A stretch of DNA of 49,358 bases from MGBC120314 sp051880495 (lineage in GTDB: Bacteria > Bacillota > Clostridia > Lachnospirales > Lachnospiraceae): positions 1-49,358 of the forward strand of contig JBJEOB010000095.1 of assembly GCA_051880495.1 (NCBI GenBank). Reading direction: 5' to 3'. The position numbers and the translations under genes are program-made. This document shows, piece after piece, positions 16,335-24,763 of the stretch (its first letter is position 1; every line of letters starts with the position of its first letter). Below the pieces are notes generated by a model that was not told the DNA's origin, did no database searches, and saw only the letters and a program-made list of their open reading frames with translations.

Positions 16335-16351
16335 TCCTAATTATATTAGGA
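16335..16351. promoter_or_regulatory. Palindrome upstream of citrate synthase, possible operator
   Basis: A 17-base palindrome TCCTAA-TTATA-TTAGGA in the 169-base gap before the citrate synthase gene. It could bind a dimeric regulator or form a weak hairpin. No regulator is identified. Confidence 0.3.
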
Positions 16352-16435
16352 AGATAAGAGCCAGAAGACATATAAAGAATACGTCCTTTGACTCTTTCTT
16401 TATACATAAGGGTTATTTTGGAAGGGAGAATGCGC

Positions 16436-17767
16436 ATGGGATATGAGAAGGAGATAATGAAATATGTGGACAAAGTGAAGTCCATGTGTATTGAAAATGA
16501 TACTATTTCTGACGAATTGTTCAAAAAGTACGGTGTCTACAGGGGACTGAGAGATCAAAACGGTAAAGGAGTACTTACCGGTCTTACAAATATTTCTAAG
16601 ATAATATCATTTAAAGAGGAAAATGGAGAAAGAGTTCCGTGTGATGGTGAATTATGGTACAGGGGATACCGTATAGAATCGCTGATTGCTGAAACAAAGG
16701 GAAATTATGGATTTGAGAACACCGCATATCTGTTGCTTTTTGGCAGGAAACCATCAGAGGAGGAACTTGCTGAATTTTGTAAAATTCTTGCGGACGCAAG
16801 GTCACTTCCGACTAATTTCACAAGAGATGTTATAATGAAGGCACCAACGAAGGATATTATGAATTCTATGACGAGAAGTATTCTCACGTTGTCATCATAT
16901 GATAAGAATCTGAATTCTGCAGACTTTGAGAACAGTATACGCCAGTGCATTCAGTTGATAAGTACATTTCCGATGCTTGCAATATATGGATATCACGCAT
17001 ATAATCATTATGAAAATGATGAAAGTATGTATATACACAGACCTAACCGCAAACTTTCTACGGCGGAGAATCTTCTTTCCATGCTTCGTGCCGATAAAAA
17101 ATATACGGATGTTGAAGCTAAAGTACTCGATATTGCACTTATGCTGCATATGGAGCATGGCGGTGGAAATAATTCGACATTTACAACGAGGGTTGTTACA
17201 TCATCAGGGTCGGATACATATTCCGCAATGGCAGCAGCTATGTCGTCTCTTAAGGGACCTAGACATGGCGGTGCCAATATAAAGGTTATGGAAATGATCC
17301 AGGATATCAAAAAGAATGTAAAAGATACAGATGATAAGGATGAACTTAAGTCGTATCTGACGAAAATACTTGATGGTGAAGCCTTTGACAGAAAAGGACT
17401 CATTTATGGAATGGGTCACGCAGTATATTCGCTTTCTGACCCAAGAGAGAGAATCTTCAAACGGTACGTTGAAGAGCTCGCAATGTCTAAAGGCGCTGAT
17501 AAGGATATGCGTTTGTACAATAGTATAGAGGAAATTGCTCCGGAAATTATTGCCGCAAAACGCAAAATATTTAAGGGTGTAAGTCCTAATGTTGACTTTT
17601 ACAGTGGATTTGTGTATGAAATGCTTGGAATTCCTCAGGAACTTTATACGCCTCTGTTTGCAATTGCAAGAGTTGTCGGCTGGAGTGCACATCGTATTGA
17701 AGAACTGATTGGAATGGGTAAGATTATCCGCCCGGCATATCTGAGCGTGATGGAAGAATTAGAATAA
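16436..17767 (+). CDS. gltA: Citrate synthase
   Basis: A type of citrate synthase that condenses oxaloacetate and acetyl-CoA to citrate, here probably feeding a partial citric acid branch toward 2-oxoglutarate and glutamate. With ATG 16436 it has 443 residues. Visible landmarks: GELWYRGYRIE, HMEHGGGNNSTFTTR, GPRHGGANIKVME, GMGHAVYSLSDPR (catalytic His region), the catalytic Asp in NVDFYSG, and VGWSAHRIEE near the C-terminus. ATG 16436 is chosen over ATG 16430 and TTG 16388 because GAAGGGAG ends seven bases before it. The next gene follows after 14 bases and may be co-transcribed. Confidence 0.93.
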   Translation: MGYEKEIMKYVDKVKSMCIENDTISDELFKKYGVYRGLRDQNGKGVLTGLTNISKIISFKEENGERVPCDGELWYRGYRIESLIAETKGNYGFENTAYLLLFGRKPSEEELAEFCKILADARSLPTNFTRDVIMKAPTKDIMNSMTRSILTLSSYDKNLNSADFENSIRQCIQLISTFPMLAIYGYHAYNHYENDESMYIHRPNRKLSTAENLLSMLRADKKYTDVEAKVLDIALMLHMEHGGGNNSTFTTRVVTSSGSDTYSAMAAAMSSLKGPRHGGANIKVMEMIQDIKKNVKDTDDKDELKSYLTKILDGEAFDRKGLIYGMGHAVYSLSDPRERIFKRYVEELAMSKGADKDMRLYNSIEEIAPEIIAAKRKIFKGVSPNVDFYSGFVYEMLGIPQELYTPLFAIARVVGWSAHRIEELIGMGKIIRPAYLSVMEELE

Positions 17768-17781
17768 CAGAAGGTATAAGC

Positions 17782-18675
17782 ATGAAAATATTAGTGATTG
17801 GCGGAAGTTATTTTCTTGGAAAGACATTCGTACAGCTTACGGAAAATGATAATGAATTATATCTGTTGAACAGGGGAAATAATCCGTTTTGTGATGACAA
17901 TATTGTAGAGTATGTGATGGATAGGCATGATGCAGAGGCGATTGCGGGAATTACAGAAGAACGTTTTGATGTTATTGTTGATTTTTGTGCGTATCAAAAG
18001 GGTGATATACAGACTCTTCTTGATAATTTAAAAGCGCAGGTTACACAGTATATTTTTATAAGCACATGCGATGTGTATAAGAGAGATACGCATGTCACAA
18101 TGACCGAAGAGTCTCAGCTTGAAGACAGATATTTTGGCGGAGAGGCAGGCGATTACATTGCCGGGAAAGTCATGCTGGAGAGTGAACTGCGTGAGTGCTG
18201 TAAAAAGAGAAATATAAAATACACATCAATAAGACCATCATTTATCTACGGACCTGATAATTATGCACCAAGGGAAAGCATATACTTTAATTGGATTATT
18301 TCTGCAGGACAGATAATTCATCCGTATGATGCCACCGGCGAATTCCAGATGGTATTCGTGCTGGATGTTGCCCGTGCAATTTATGCAGCATGTCTTAACG
18401 AGAAGGCTTATGACAGGGCATTTAATCTTTGCAATCCGGAAATAATGACATATGAAAGTTTTGCTGACCTTATGGAGGAAGTGCTTGATTTACAGTTTGA
18501 AAAAGTAGAACTGTCAGTTGAAGAAATCTTAAAAAGACAGATACCGCTCCCGTTTCCGCTTACACGTGAAGAATCACAGTGGTATGATGGAGGTGCGGTT
18601 AAGAAACTTGGAATTGAATATACACCTATAAGCTATGGAATGCAGATTACCGCAGATTATTTTAAAGAGAGATAG
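17782..18675 (+). CDS. NAD-dependent epimerase/dehydratase family protein
   Basis: A 297-residue extended short-chain dehydrogenase/reductase. The nucleotide-binding motif GGSYFLGK (residues 7-14) and a YIAGK catalytic motif are visible, with RPSFIYGP downstream as in sugar-nucleotide epimerases. The likely substrate is a nucleotide sugar, but the first glycine motif is slightly unusual and no sugar pathway genes are adjacent. It lies 14 bases after citrate synthase. The promoter of the downstream riboswitch overlaps its stop region. Confidence 0.85.
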   Translation: MKILVIGGSYFLGKTFVQLTENDNELYLLNRGNNPFCDDNIVEYVMDRHDAEAIAGITEERFDVIVDFCAYQKGDIQTLLDNLKAQVTQYIFISTCDVYKRDTHVTMTEESQLEDRYFGGEAGDYIAGKVMLESELRECCKKRNIKYTSIRPSFIYGPDNYAPRESIYFNWIISAGQIIHPYDATGEFQMVFVLDVARAIYAACLNEKAYDRAFNLCNPEIMTYESFADLMEEVLDLQFEKVELSVEEILKRQIPLPFPLTREESQWYDGGAVKKLGIEYTPISYGMQITADYFKER

Positions 18676-18704
18676 TTGACAAGACAGAATTTATCATTTA
18701 TAAC
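18676..18704 (+). promoter_or_regulatory. Promoter of the glycine riboswitch/fhs transcript
   Basis: TTGACA (18676-18681), a 17-base spacer and TATAAC (18699-18704), starting directly after the epimerase stop codon. The expected start near 18711 lies just upstream of the riboswitch. Confidence 0.75.
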
Positions 18705-18721
18705 TTTATAATAAGTAAAAA

Positions 18722-18900
18722 ATGCGGACGAAGAATATGGGAGAGACTGTTTACATGATTTTAACAGCGCCGAAGGGGAAGTCGCAAAAACTCTCAGGCA
18801 AAAGGACCATATTTGGACGAAACTCTGGAGAGCATATATTAGGGTGCACCGACGAAGCAATATCATCAAATGATAAATCTTTCAGGTACAAGAGACAGAG
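18722..18900 (+). promoter_or_regulatory. Tandem glycine riboswitch
   Basis: Two glycine aptamers in series. The first (about 18724-18815) has GGGAGAGACTG, GCCGAAGGGG and the conserved ACTCTCAGGCAAAAGGACC. The second (about 18816-18900) has GGACGAAACTCTGGAGAG, CACCGACGAAGCAA and TCTTTCAGGTACAAGAGACAG. These are the hallmark J1/2 and J3/1 segments of glycine riboswitches. A terminator follows immediately, so glycine probably sets read-through into the formate-THF ligase gene. A 72-codon frame across this stretch is incidental. Confidence 0.92.
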
Positions 18901-18931
18901 GCGTACTGATTTTCTATCAGTATGCTTTTTT
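18901..18931 (+). terminator. Riboswitch expression-platform terminator
   Basis: Stem GCGTACTGAT/ATCAGTATGC (one G/U pair) with a five-base loop and a run of six T, directly after the second glycine aptamer. It is followed at 18943-18957 by a perfect small palindrome (AATTGCG-T-CGCAATT) of unknown meaning. Confidence 0.85.
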
Positions 18932-19004
18932 ATTGTATAGGGAATTGCGTCGCAATTTAACTATATTGTTTTAATAATACCGAAAAGAGAAAGGATAACG
19001 ACCC

Positions 19005-20675
19005 ATGAAATCAGACATTGAAATAGCACAGGAAGCCAAAATGGTACATATCAGAGAGGTAGCGGCAAAGCTTGATATTAATGAAGATGAACTCGAGATG
19101 TATGGAAAATACAAGGCGAAACTTTCAGACGAATTAGTTGACAGGGTAAAAGACAATAAGGACGGAAAGCTTATTCTTGTGACGGCTATTAATCCTACTC
19201 CGGCAGGTGAAGGAAAGACAACGGTAAGTGTTGGTCTTGGAGAGGCATTATGTAAAAAAGGAAAGAAAGCAGTGATTGCATTAAGAGAACCTTCACTCGG
19301 ACCTTGTTTTGGCATTAAAGGCGGGGCAGCAGGCGGCGGATATGCACAGGTAGTTCCGATGGAGGATTTGAATCTTCATTTTACCGGAGATTTTCACGCC
19401 ATCACGTCAGCCAATAACCTGCTTGCGGCAATGCTTGATAATCATATTCAGCAGGGAAATGCGCTTGATATAGATACAAGACAGATTGTATGGAAACGCT
19501 GCATGGATATGAATGACAGGGTTTTAAGAAATATCGTGGTTGGAATGGGCAGCAAGACGGATGGCTTTGTCAGAGAAGATCATTTTGTTATTACTGTTGC
19601 ATCTGAAATTATGGCAATCCTCTGCCTTGCGGAAGACATGAGTGACTTAAAGAAACGCCTCGCAAGGATTATTGTGGCATATACCAGAGACGGAAAGCCT
19701 GTTACCGCTGATGATCTTCATGCAGTAGGAGCAATGGCGGCTTTATTAAAGGATGCAATTAAGCCAAATCTGATTCAGACACTTGAAAATACACCCGCAA
19801 TCGTGCATGGAGGCCCGTTTGCGAATATTGCACACGGATGTAACAGTGTCAGGGCAACTAAGACGGCGTTAAAGCTTGCTGATTACGTTGTTACGGAAGC
19901 AGGATTCGGAGCAGACCTTGGAGCTGAGAAATTTTTTGATATAAAGTGCAGGATGTCAGGACTTAAGCCTGATGCGGTTGTTCTGGTAGCAACAGTGCGT
20001 GCGTTAAAGTATAATGGCGGTGTGCCTAAGACAGAGTTGTCAGATGAGAATCTTGATGCGCTTAAGGCAGGTATTGTAAATCTTGAAAAGCATATCGAGA
20101 ATCTTCAGAAATATGGTGTGCCTGTTGTAGTAACTCTTAACCATTTTGTTTCTGATACTCAGGCAGAGCTTGATTTTGTAAAGAAATTCTGTGAGGAGCG
20201 TAACTGCGAATTTGCACTTTCTGACGTATGGGCAAAGGGCGGCGAAGGCGGAATAGAGCTGGCTGATAAGGTGTTATACACACTTGAAAATAAGAAGAGT
20301 GAGTTTAAGACTCTTTATTCAGATGAATTAAGTCTAAAGGACAAGATTAAAGAAGTCGCAACTCAGATTTATGGTGCGAAGGATGTTGTTTATGATTCGG
20401 CTGCACTTAAGGAGTTAAAGCGTATTACGGATTTGGGATTTGGCAATCTGCCTGTATGTATGGCTAAGAATCAGTATTCACTTTCTGATGATGCCACATT
20501 GCTTGGAAGACCTGAGAATTTTGATATTCATATCCGTGAAGTATACGTGTCAGCAGGTGCCGGATTTGTGGTAGCAATTACTGGAACGATTATGACAATG
20601 CCGGGACTTCCAAAGAAGCCTGCGGCAGAAAATGTAAATGTAGATGATGAAGGAAAGATTATCGGATTATTCTAA
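19005..20675 (+). CDS. fhs: Formate-tetrahydrofolate ligase
   Basis: A 556-residue ATP-dependent ligase forming 10-formyl-THF from formate, central to one-carbon metabolism and to purine and glycine/serine interconversion. Landmarks: the P-loop TPAGEGKTT (residues 65-73), SLGPCFGIKGGAAGGGYAQ, GDFHAITSANNLLAA and a C-terminal MPGLPKKPAAE. The length is typical. It is the only gene directly behind the glycine riboswitch, so supply of glycine-derived one-carbon units is predicted to adjust its expression. The phosphopantetheinyl transferase frame follows at once. Confidence 0.97.
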   Translation: MKSDIEIAQEAKMVHIREVAAKLDINEDELEMYGKYKAKLSDELVDRVKDNKDGKLILVTAINPTPAGEGKTTVSVGLGEALCKKGKKAVIALREPSLGPCFGIKGGAAGGGYAQVVPMEDLNLHFTGDFHAITSANNLLAAMLDNHIQQGNALDIDTRQIVWKRCMDMNDRVLRNIVVGMGSKTDGFVREDHFVITVASEIMAILCLAEDMSDLKKRLARIIVAYTRDGKPVTADDLHAVGAMAALLKDAIKPNLIQTLENTPAIVHGGPFANIAHGCNSVRATKTALKLADYVVTEAGFGADLGAEKFFDIKCRMSGLKPDAVVLVATVRALKYNGGVPKTELSDENLDALKAGIVNLEKHIENLQKYGVPVVVTLNHFVSDTQAELDFVKKFCEERNCEFALSDVWAKGGEGGIELADKVLYTLENKKSEFKTLYSDELSLKDKIKEVATQIYGAKDVVYDSAALKELKRITDLGFGNLPVCMAKNQYSLSDDATLLGRPENFDIHIREVYVSAGAGFVVAITGTIMTMPGLPKKPAAENVNVDDEGKIIGLF

Positions 20676-20697
20676 TGTGGCCTGTACAATAGAAGAT

Positions 20698-21246
20698 ATG
20701 CAGGTCGTTTTATGGAAGAACATTATAATAGGTACTGCTTTTACCGGTACGGAGCATAAATATCATGTAGAACACGAGGCTGCATATAATCTTCTTTATA
20801 ATATAGTGCGAAGCAGATTTGAAAATGAAGATGCAGAAAAGTTAGTTATCTCCCGTGCGGATAATGGTAAGCCCTTTTTTGAAAATTCCGGGCTGCATTT
20901 CAATGTCAGCCATTGCAGGGGAATGGTGGCATGTGCAGTTTCTTACGAAGCTGAGGTCGGCATAGATGTAGAAAATGTGCGTTCTTCGCGAGAAAATGTT
21001 GCGAAAAGAATTATGACGCCTGCCGAATATGAACAATATCAAAAGCTTGATAAAAGTGATGCGTTCTTTTTTAAGGTTTGGACCTATAAGGAAAGTGTCT
21101 TAAAGCTTACAGGTGAAGGAATCAGAACAGAACTAAATAATTTGGATTCGCTTTCAGATAATCGTTTCGACGTTAATTTTATAAAAATAACGAAATCAGA
21201 TGTTGATTATTATGTTTCGGTGGCGAGGAAAAACATTTCCTTATAA
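20698..21246 (+). CDS. 4'-phosphopantetheinyl transferase (Sfp type)
   Basis: Transfers the phosphopantetheine arm of CoA to carrier proteins. Motifs: FNVSHCRGMVACA, GIDVE and FFKVWTYKESVLKLTGEG, the three conserved blocks of the Sfp/HetI group with Mg ligands in IDVE and WTYKE. The start is unclear: ATG 20698 gives 182 residues without overlap; the frame is open to ATG 20644, which would overlap fhs by 32 bases, and GTG 20677 is also possible. None has a strong SD, so translational coupling to fhs is likely. No polyketide or peptide synthetase genes are in the window, so its carrier protein may be the fatty-acid ACP or lie elsewhere. Confidence 0.88.
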   Translation: MQVVLWKNIIIGTAFTGTEHKYHVEHEAAYNLLYNIVRSRFENEDAEKLVISRADNGKPFFENSGLHFNVSHCRGMVACAVSYEAEVGIDVENVRSSRENVAKRIMTPAEYEQYQKLDKSDAFFFKVWTYKESVLKLTGEGIRTELNNLDSLSDNRFDVNFIKITKSDVDYYVSVARKNISL

Positions 21247-21267
21247 ATGTAATACTTCAAAAAAGAC

Positions 21268-21299
21268 AAAGGCTATGGTATGATTGTATCATAGCCTTT
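21268..21299 (+). terminator. Rho-independent terminator after the PPTase gene
   Basis: Stem AAAGGCTATG/CATAGCCTTT, extended by weaker pairs toward a TGATTG loop, followed by ATTTCTT. It ends the riboswitch-fhs-PPTase unit. Confidence 0.8.
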
Positions 21300-21345
21300 A
21301 TTTCTTGAGAGGGTTAGGGTAATAAACATTGCTGGAGGATAGATT

Positions 21346-22218
21346 ATGTGGGTTGCTGATGGATGGAAAGATTATGAAGTAATTGATACTTCGGATGGAG
21401 AAAAGCTTGAAAGATGGGGAGACTATCTTCTTGTAAGACCTGACCCGCAGGTTATTTGGAGTACGCCAAAGACTCATAAGGGCTGGAAGAAGATGAACGG
21501 CCATTACCACAGAAGCTCAAAGGGTGGTGGAGAATGGGAATTTTTTGACCTGCCGCAGCAGTGGTCGATTAATTATAAGGATCTTACATTTAATTTAAAG
21601 CCATTCAGTTTTAAACATACAGGTCTGTTCCCGGAACAGGCAGTTAATTGGGACTGGTTCGGAGACAAGATAAGAGAAGAAATAAAGAAAACCAACAGAC
21701 CGATAAAGGTTCTTAATTTATTTGCATACACAGGCGGTGCAACACTGGCAGCGGCAAAAGCCGGAGCATCGGTTACACATGTTGATGCTTCAAAAGGAAT
21801 GGTTGGCTGGGCAAAGGAGAATGCTGCTTCATCAGGTCTTTCTGATGCACCGATTCGCTGGATTGTTGATGATTGTGTGAAGTTTGTGGAACGTGAGATT
21901 AGAAGAGGCAACCACTATGATGGAATAATAATGGACCCTCCATCATATGGAAGAGGGCCTAAAGGGGAAATATGGAAAATAGAAGATTCCATTCACGGAT
22001 TAATAAAGCTCTGTGCGAAGCTTTTGTCAGATGACCCTTTGTTTTTCCTTGTAAACTCATACACCACAGGTCTTGCTCCGTCGGTGCTTACCTATATGCT
22101 TGCAACTGAACTGAAATCATACAACGGAGCAGTTAAATCAGACGAAGTCGGACTTCGCGTTTCACAAAATGGTCTTGCACTGCCGTGCGGTGCATCCGGA
22201 AGATGGGAGAAGTGCTGA
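21346..22218 (+). CDS. Class I SAM-dependent methyltransferase, RlmI-like
   Basis: A 290-residue methyltransferase with the SAM-binding motif LNLFAYTGGATLAAAKAGA, acidic VDASKGM and the catalytic-type IMDPPSYGRGP (a DPPSY motif seen in RNA/23S rRNA methyltransferases such as the RlmI/RlmK group, PF10672). An N-terminal segment with W-rich sequence (WKDYEVID...GDYLLVRPDPQ) precedes the SAM domain, but no PUA domain is seen. The substrate is probably rRNA; the exact base is not deducible. Its stop overlaps the next start (TGATG). SD GGAGG precedes ATG 21346. Confidence 0.85.
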   Translation: MWVADGWKDYEVIDTSDGEKLERWGDYLLVRPDPQVIWSTPKTHKGWKKMNGHYHRSSKGGGEWEFFDLPQQWSINYKDLTFNLKPFSFKHTGLFPEQAVNWDWFGDKIREEIKKTNRPIKVLNLFAYTGGATLAAAKAGASVTHVDASKGMVGWAKENAASSGLSDAPIRWIVDDCVKFVEREIRRGNHYDGIIMDPPSYGRGPKGEIWKIEDSIHGLIKLCAKLLSDDPLFFLVNSYTTGLAPSVLTYMLATELKSYNGAVKSDEVGLRVSQNGLALPCGASGRWEKC

Positions 22219-22568
22219 TGAATAAAATATTAGAAAAAATCAAAGAAAAAGTTCGCAATAATCAGGAAAAAATAGTAGGTATCATACAGATTCTGCTGTG
22301 CGGTATTCTGACAGTTAAGGTAGTTAATAAAGAAATCAGGCAGAAATTGAAGTTTTCTGAAAAACAGGCAAAGAAGGAAGCAAAGAATTCAGAGAAGATT
22401 AGAAAAGATACCTTAAAATATGCAAGAAAACTTGCCAGGGCTGAATTTAAGATAAAAGAACAGAAATTAAAAGCCAAGGCAAAGATGAATAAGAAGCTTG
22501 CGGCAGCGGCAATGAAGAAATTTAAGCAGAAGGCTAAAAAGAAATCAAAGAATAAAAAGAGCAGATAG
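22218..22568 (+). CDS. Lys-rich small protein with one hydrophobic segment
   Basis: A 116-residue protein with no recognised family. One hydrophobic stretch (about residues 18-40) is followed by a highly basic helix with about one Lys every three residues and recurring AKK/KAK. The start ATG 22218 overlaps the methyltransferase stop in TGATG, so translation is coupled. It lies between the methyltransferase and ABC-F genes, both linked to RNA or ribosomes, so nucleic-acid binding near the membrane is one guess. The hydrophobic region argues against a plain ribosomal factor. Confidence 0.65.
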   Translation: MNKILEKIKEKVRNNQEKIVGIIQILLCGILTVKVVNKEIRQKLKFSEKQAKKEAKNSEKIRKDTLKYARKLARAEFKIKEQKLKAKAKMNKKLAAAAMKKFKQKAKKKSKNKKSR

Positions 22569-22571
22569 TAT

Positions 22572-24425
22572 ATGAACGTATTAAATGTTGAGAAGGTTAC
22601 CAAGGGATATGGAAACCGGATAATGTTAGATGATGTAACACTGGGAATAAATGATGGTGATAAGATTGGACTGATAGGAATTAACGGTACGGGAAAGTCC
22701 ACCTTTTTAAAAATTGTAGCAGGGATTGTGGAGCCTGATGCAGGCAAGGTGGTCAAAGGTAACGGAGTGAACGTGGCATATCTTCCGCAGAATCCGGAAT
22801 TTGAACCGGGAGTACGCGTACTTGAGTATGTGTGCGAAGGTAAAATGTATCATGAGCAGATGTCAAGCGTAGAAGGCGAAGCTAAAAACATACTTAACCG
22901 TCTGGGGATATTTGATTATAATCAGAAGATTGAGGAATTGTCGGGAGGCCAGAAGAAAAGAATTGCACTTGCAAGGATGCTTCTGATTCCTGCAGAAGTG
23001 CTTGTGATGGATGAGCCGACGAATCATCTGGACAACGACATGGTCATCTGGCTTGAAAATTTCCTTAATAAATTTAAAGGACAGCTTTTGATGGTTACAC
23101 ACGACAGATATTTTCTTGACAGGGTAACCAACCGTATTGCTGAGATAGACAAGGGAAAGCTATACACATATGATGCCAATTATTCGGGATATCTTGAGCT
23201 TAAGGCTGAGCGTGAGGAGATGCAGCTCGCCACAGAAAAGAAAAGACAGAATATATTAAGGACGGAACTGGCATGGATTAGGAGAGGATGCCAGGCACGT
23301 TCTACCAAACAGCAGGCAAGAATAGACCGATATGAAGACATGAAGGCAGCCTCACGTGCGGCAAGGGCATCGTTTGAAAAGAACAATCTGGAAATAAGTT
23401 CTGTTTCTACCAGAATAGGCAAGAAAACGATAGAGATAAATAACATTTCCAAAAGCTATAAAGATAAGGTACTCATAAAAGATTTTTCACATATAGTTCT
23501 TCGTGATGAAAGAATTGGTATTATTGGGCCAAACGGCTGCGGCAAATCCACACTGCTTAAAATAATAACAGGTCTTGTTAAAGCTGACACGGGAAATGTT
23601 GAGATAGGCGAGACGATTAAAATAGGATATTTTATGCAGGAGAATGACCTTCCTGATACTTCAATCCGGGTAATTGACCACGTAAAGAATATAGGCGAAT
23701 ATGTAACCACGGTAGATGGAAAGATAACAGCAAGCCAGATGTGCGAGAAATTTTTGTTTACATCTGATTTGCAATACACAACGATATCCAAGCTCTCAGG
23801 CGGAGAGAAAAGACGACTGAATCTGTTGAGTGTTCTTATGGAATCGCCGAACGTTCTTATCATGGATGAACCGACAAATGACCTTGATATAGAGTCACTT
23901 ACAATACTGGAGGATTACATTGATAATTTTGCCGGGATGGTAATAGTGGTATCGCATGACAGATACTTTCTTGACCGTATTGTTGACAGGATATTTGCAT
24001 TTGAAGGCAATGGAAAAATTACCAGATATGAAGGAGGCTTCAGCGACTATCTTGACAAGGCAGTAGAAAACGGAACTGTTGACAGGATGGGGACGCTGAT
24101 AACGGGAAATGACTCATCAAGACCTGCACCATCTGATGCTCAGGCGTCTAAAGCAAAATGGCAGGATGAGAAACAGCAGAACCGCAAACTTAAATTTACC
24201 TATGCTGAACAGAAGGAATTTGAAAGTATAGAAGATGATATTATTAATATAGAAGAAACTCAGAAGGAAATTGAAAAAGAAATTTTAAAAAATGCCACAA
24301 ATCCAGGGAAGCTAAATGATTTGACAAAAGAAAGAGCAAAACTTGATGAAGAATTGGAAAAGAAAATGGAACGCTGGGTGTATCTCAATGAGCTTGCAGA
24401 AAAGATTGCAAACCAATCAAAATAA
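22572..24425 (+). CDS. ABC-F family ATPase (Uup/EttA type)
   Basis: A 617-residue protein with two nucleotide-binding domains in one chain and no membrane segments. The Walker A motifs are GINGTGKST (first) and GPNGCGKST (second), and the signature motifs LSGGQKKR and LSGGEKRR are followed by MDEPTNHLD and MDEPTNDLD. The linker between the domains contains the P-site-tRNA-interaction region with TELAWIRRGCQARSTKQ. A C-terminal coiled coil (about residues 545-610) resembles Uup. ABC-F proteins act on the ribosome in translation. This is not obviously an antibiotic-resistance type. It starts three bases after the preceding gene's stop. Confidence 0.92.
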   Translation: MNVLNVEKVTKGYGNRIMLDDVTLGINDGDKIGLIGINGTGKSTFLKIVAGIVEPDAGKVVKGNGVNVAYLPQNPEFEPGVRVLEYVCEGKMYHEQMSSVEGEAKNILNRLGIFDYNQKIEELSGGQKKRIALARMLLIPAEVLVMDEPTNHLDNDMVIWLENFLNKFKGQLLMVTHDRYFLDRVTNRIAEIDKGKLYTYDANYSGYLELKAEREEMQLATEKKRQNILRTELAWIRRGCQARSTKQQARIDRYEDMKAASRAARASFEKNNLEISSVSTRIGKKTIEINNISKSYKDKVLIKDFSHIVLRDERIGIIGPNGCGKSTLLKIITGLVKADTGNVEIGETIKIGYFMQENDLPDTSIRVIDHVKNIGEYVTTVDGKITASQMCEKFLFTSDLQYTTISKLSGGEKRRLNLLSVLMESPNVLIMDEPTNDLDIESLTILEDYIDNFAGMVIVVSHDRYFLDRIVDRIFAFEGNGKITRYEGGFSDYLDKAVENGTVDRMGTLITGNDSSRPAPSDAQASKAKWQDEKQQNRKLKFTYAEQKEFESIEDDIINIEETQKEIEKEILKNATNPGKLNDLTKERAKLDEELEKKMERWVYLNELAEKIANQSK

Positions 24426-24450
24426 TTGTACTAAAAAAAATACAATTTAT
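24424..24450 (+). terminator. Weak AT-rich terminator after the ABC-F gene
   Basis: Stem AATTGTA/TACAATT with an A-rich loop followed by TATTCTT. It is thermodynamically weak and assigned mainly from position, before the next promoter. Confidence 0.35.
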
Positions 24451-24474
24451 TCTTAAAAAAGTGTTAAAAAGTAC

Positions 24475-24503
24475 TTGCAAATAATGTAATCCCCATATAT
24501 ACT
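24475..24503 (+). promoter_or_regulatory. Promoter of the S10 ribosomal operon
   Basis: TTGCAA (24475-24480), a 17-base spacer and TATACT (24498-24503). It lies about 260 bases upstream of rpsJ and should start the long leader transcript near 24510. Confidence 0.75.
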
Positions 24504-24514
24504 AGATTTTGCTG

Positions 24515-24763
24515 TGACATGATAGCTGTGAAGCGTGAGGTTGCTATACATCAGGTATAGGTTTTCCGTGGAGCGAATGTCAAGAGCCGTTAAGGCTTAA
24601 CAAACTGGCGACAAGTCACTGTACAGAATAGTATCCTGCAAAGGCAGGGCGTGTGGGAGGCCTAAAACTCCGGAAATGGAAAGTTAGGAAACACACGGGG
24701 ATGTGTACAGTCACCGCTTGTCGTACTAATTAACAAAAGTACGAAAAGGAGGCGACTTTTTTT
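24515..24763 (+). promoter_or_regulatory. Structured 5' leader of the S10 operon
   Basis: A roughly 250-base untranslated leader with several helices. The 3' part is closed by CGACAAG (24609-24615) with CTTGTCG (24717-24723) and ACTGTACA (24618-24625) with TGTACAGT (24704-24711). Inside are CCTGC-AAAG-GCAGG (24635-24648), CGTGTG (24650-24655) with CACACG (24692-24697), and a GGAG/CTCC hairpin (24656-24671) whose loop CCTAA can pair with TTAGG (24684-24688) as a pseudoknot. The 5' part has CTATAC/GTATAG. S10 operons of Firmicutes are known to carry such leaders, probably for r-protein feedback (L4 in Proteobacteria). The regulator here is not known. Confidence 0.7.

Noticed and set aside
18722..18940. 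72-codon gene upstream of fhs
   Set aside because: It lies over the tandem glycine riboswitch and its terminator, whose conserved RNA segments explain the sequence.
24515..24763. RNase P RNA, SRP RNA or tmRNA in the large gap before rpsJ
   Set aside because: The conserved cores of these RNAs were not found; position after a promoter and before the rpsJ SD fits an operon leader.
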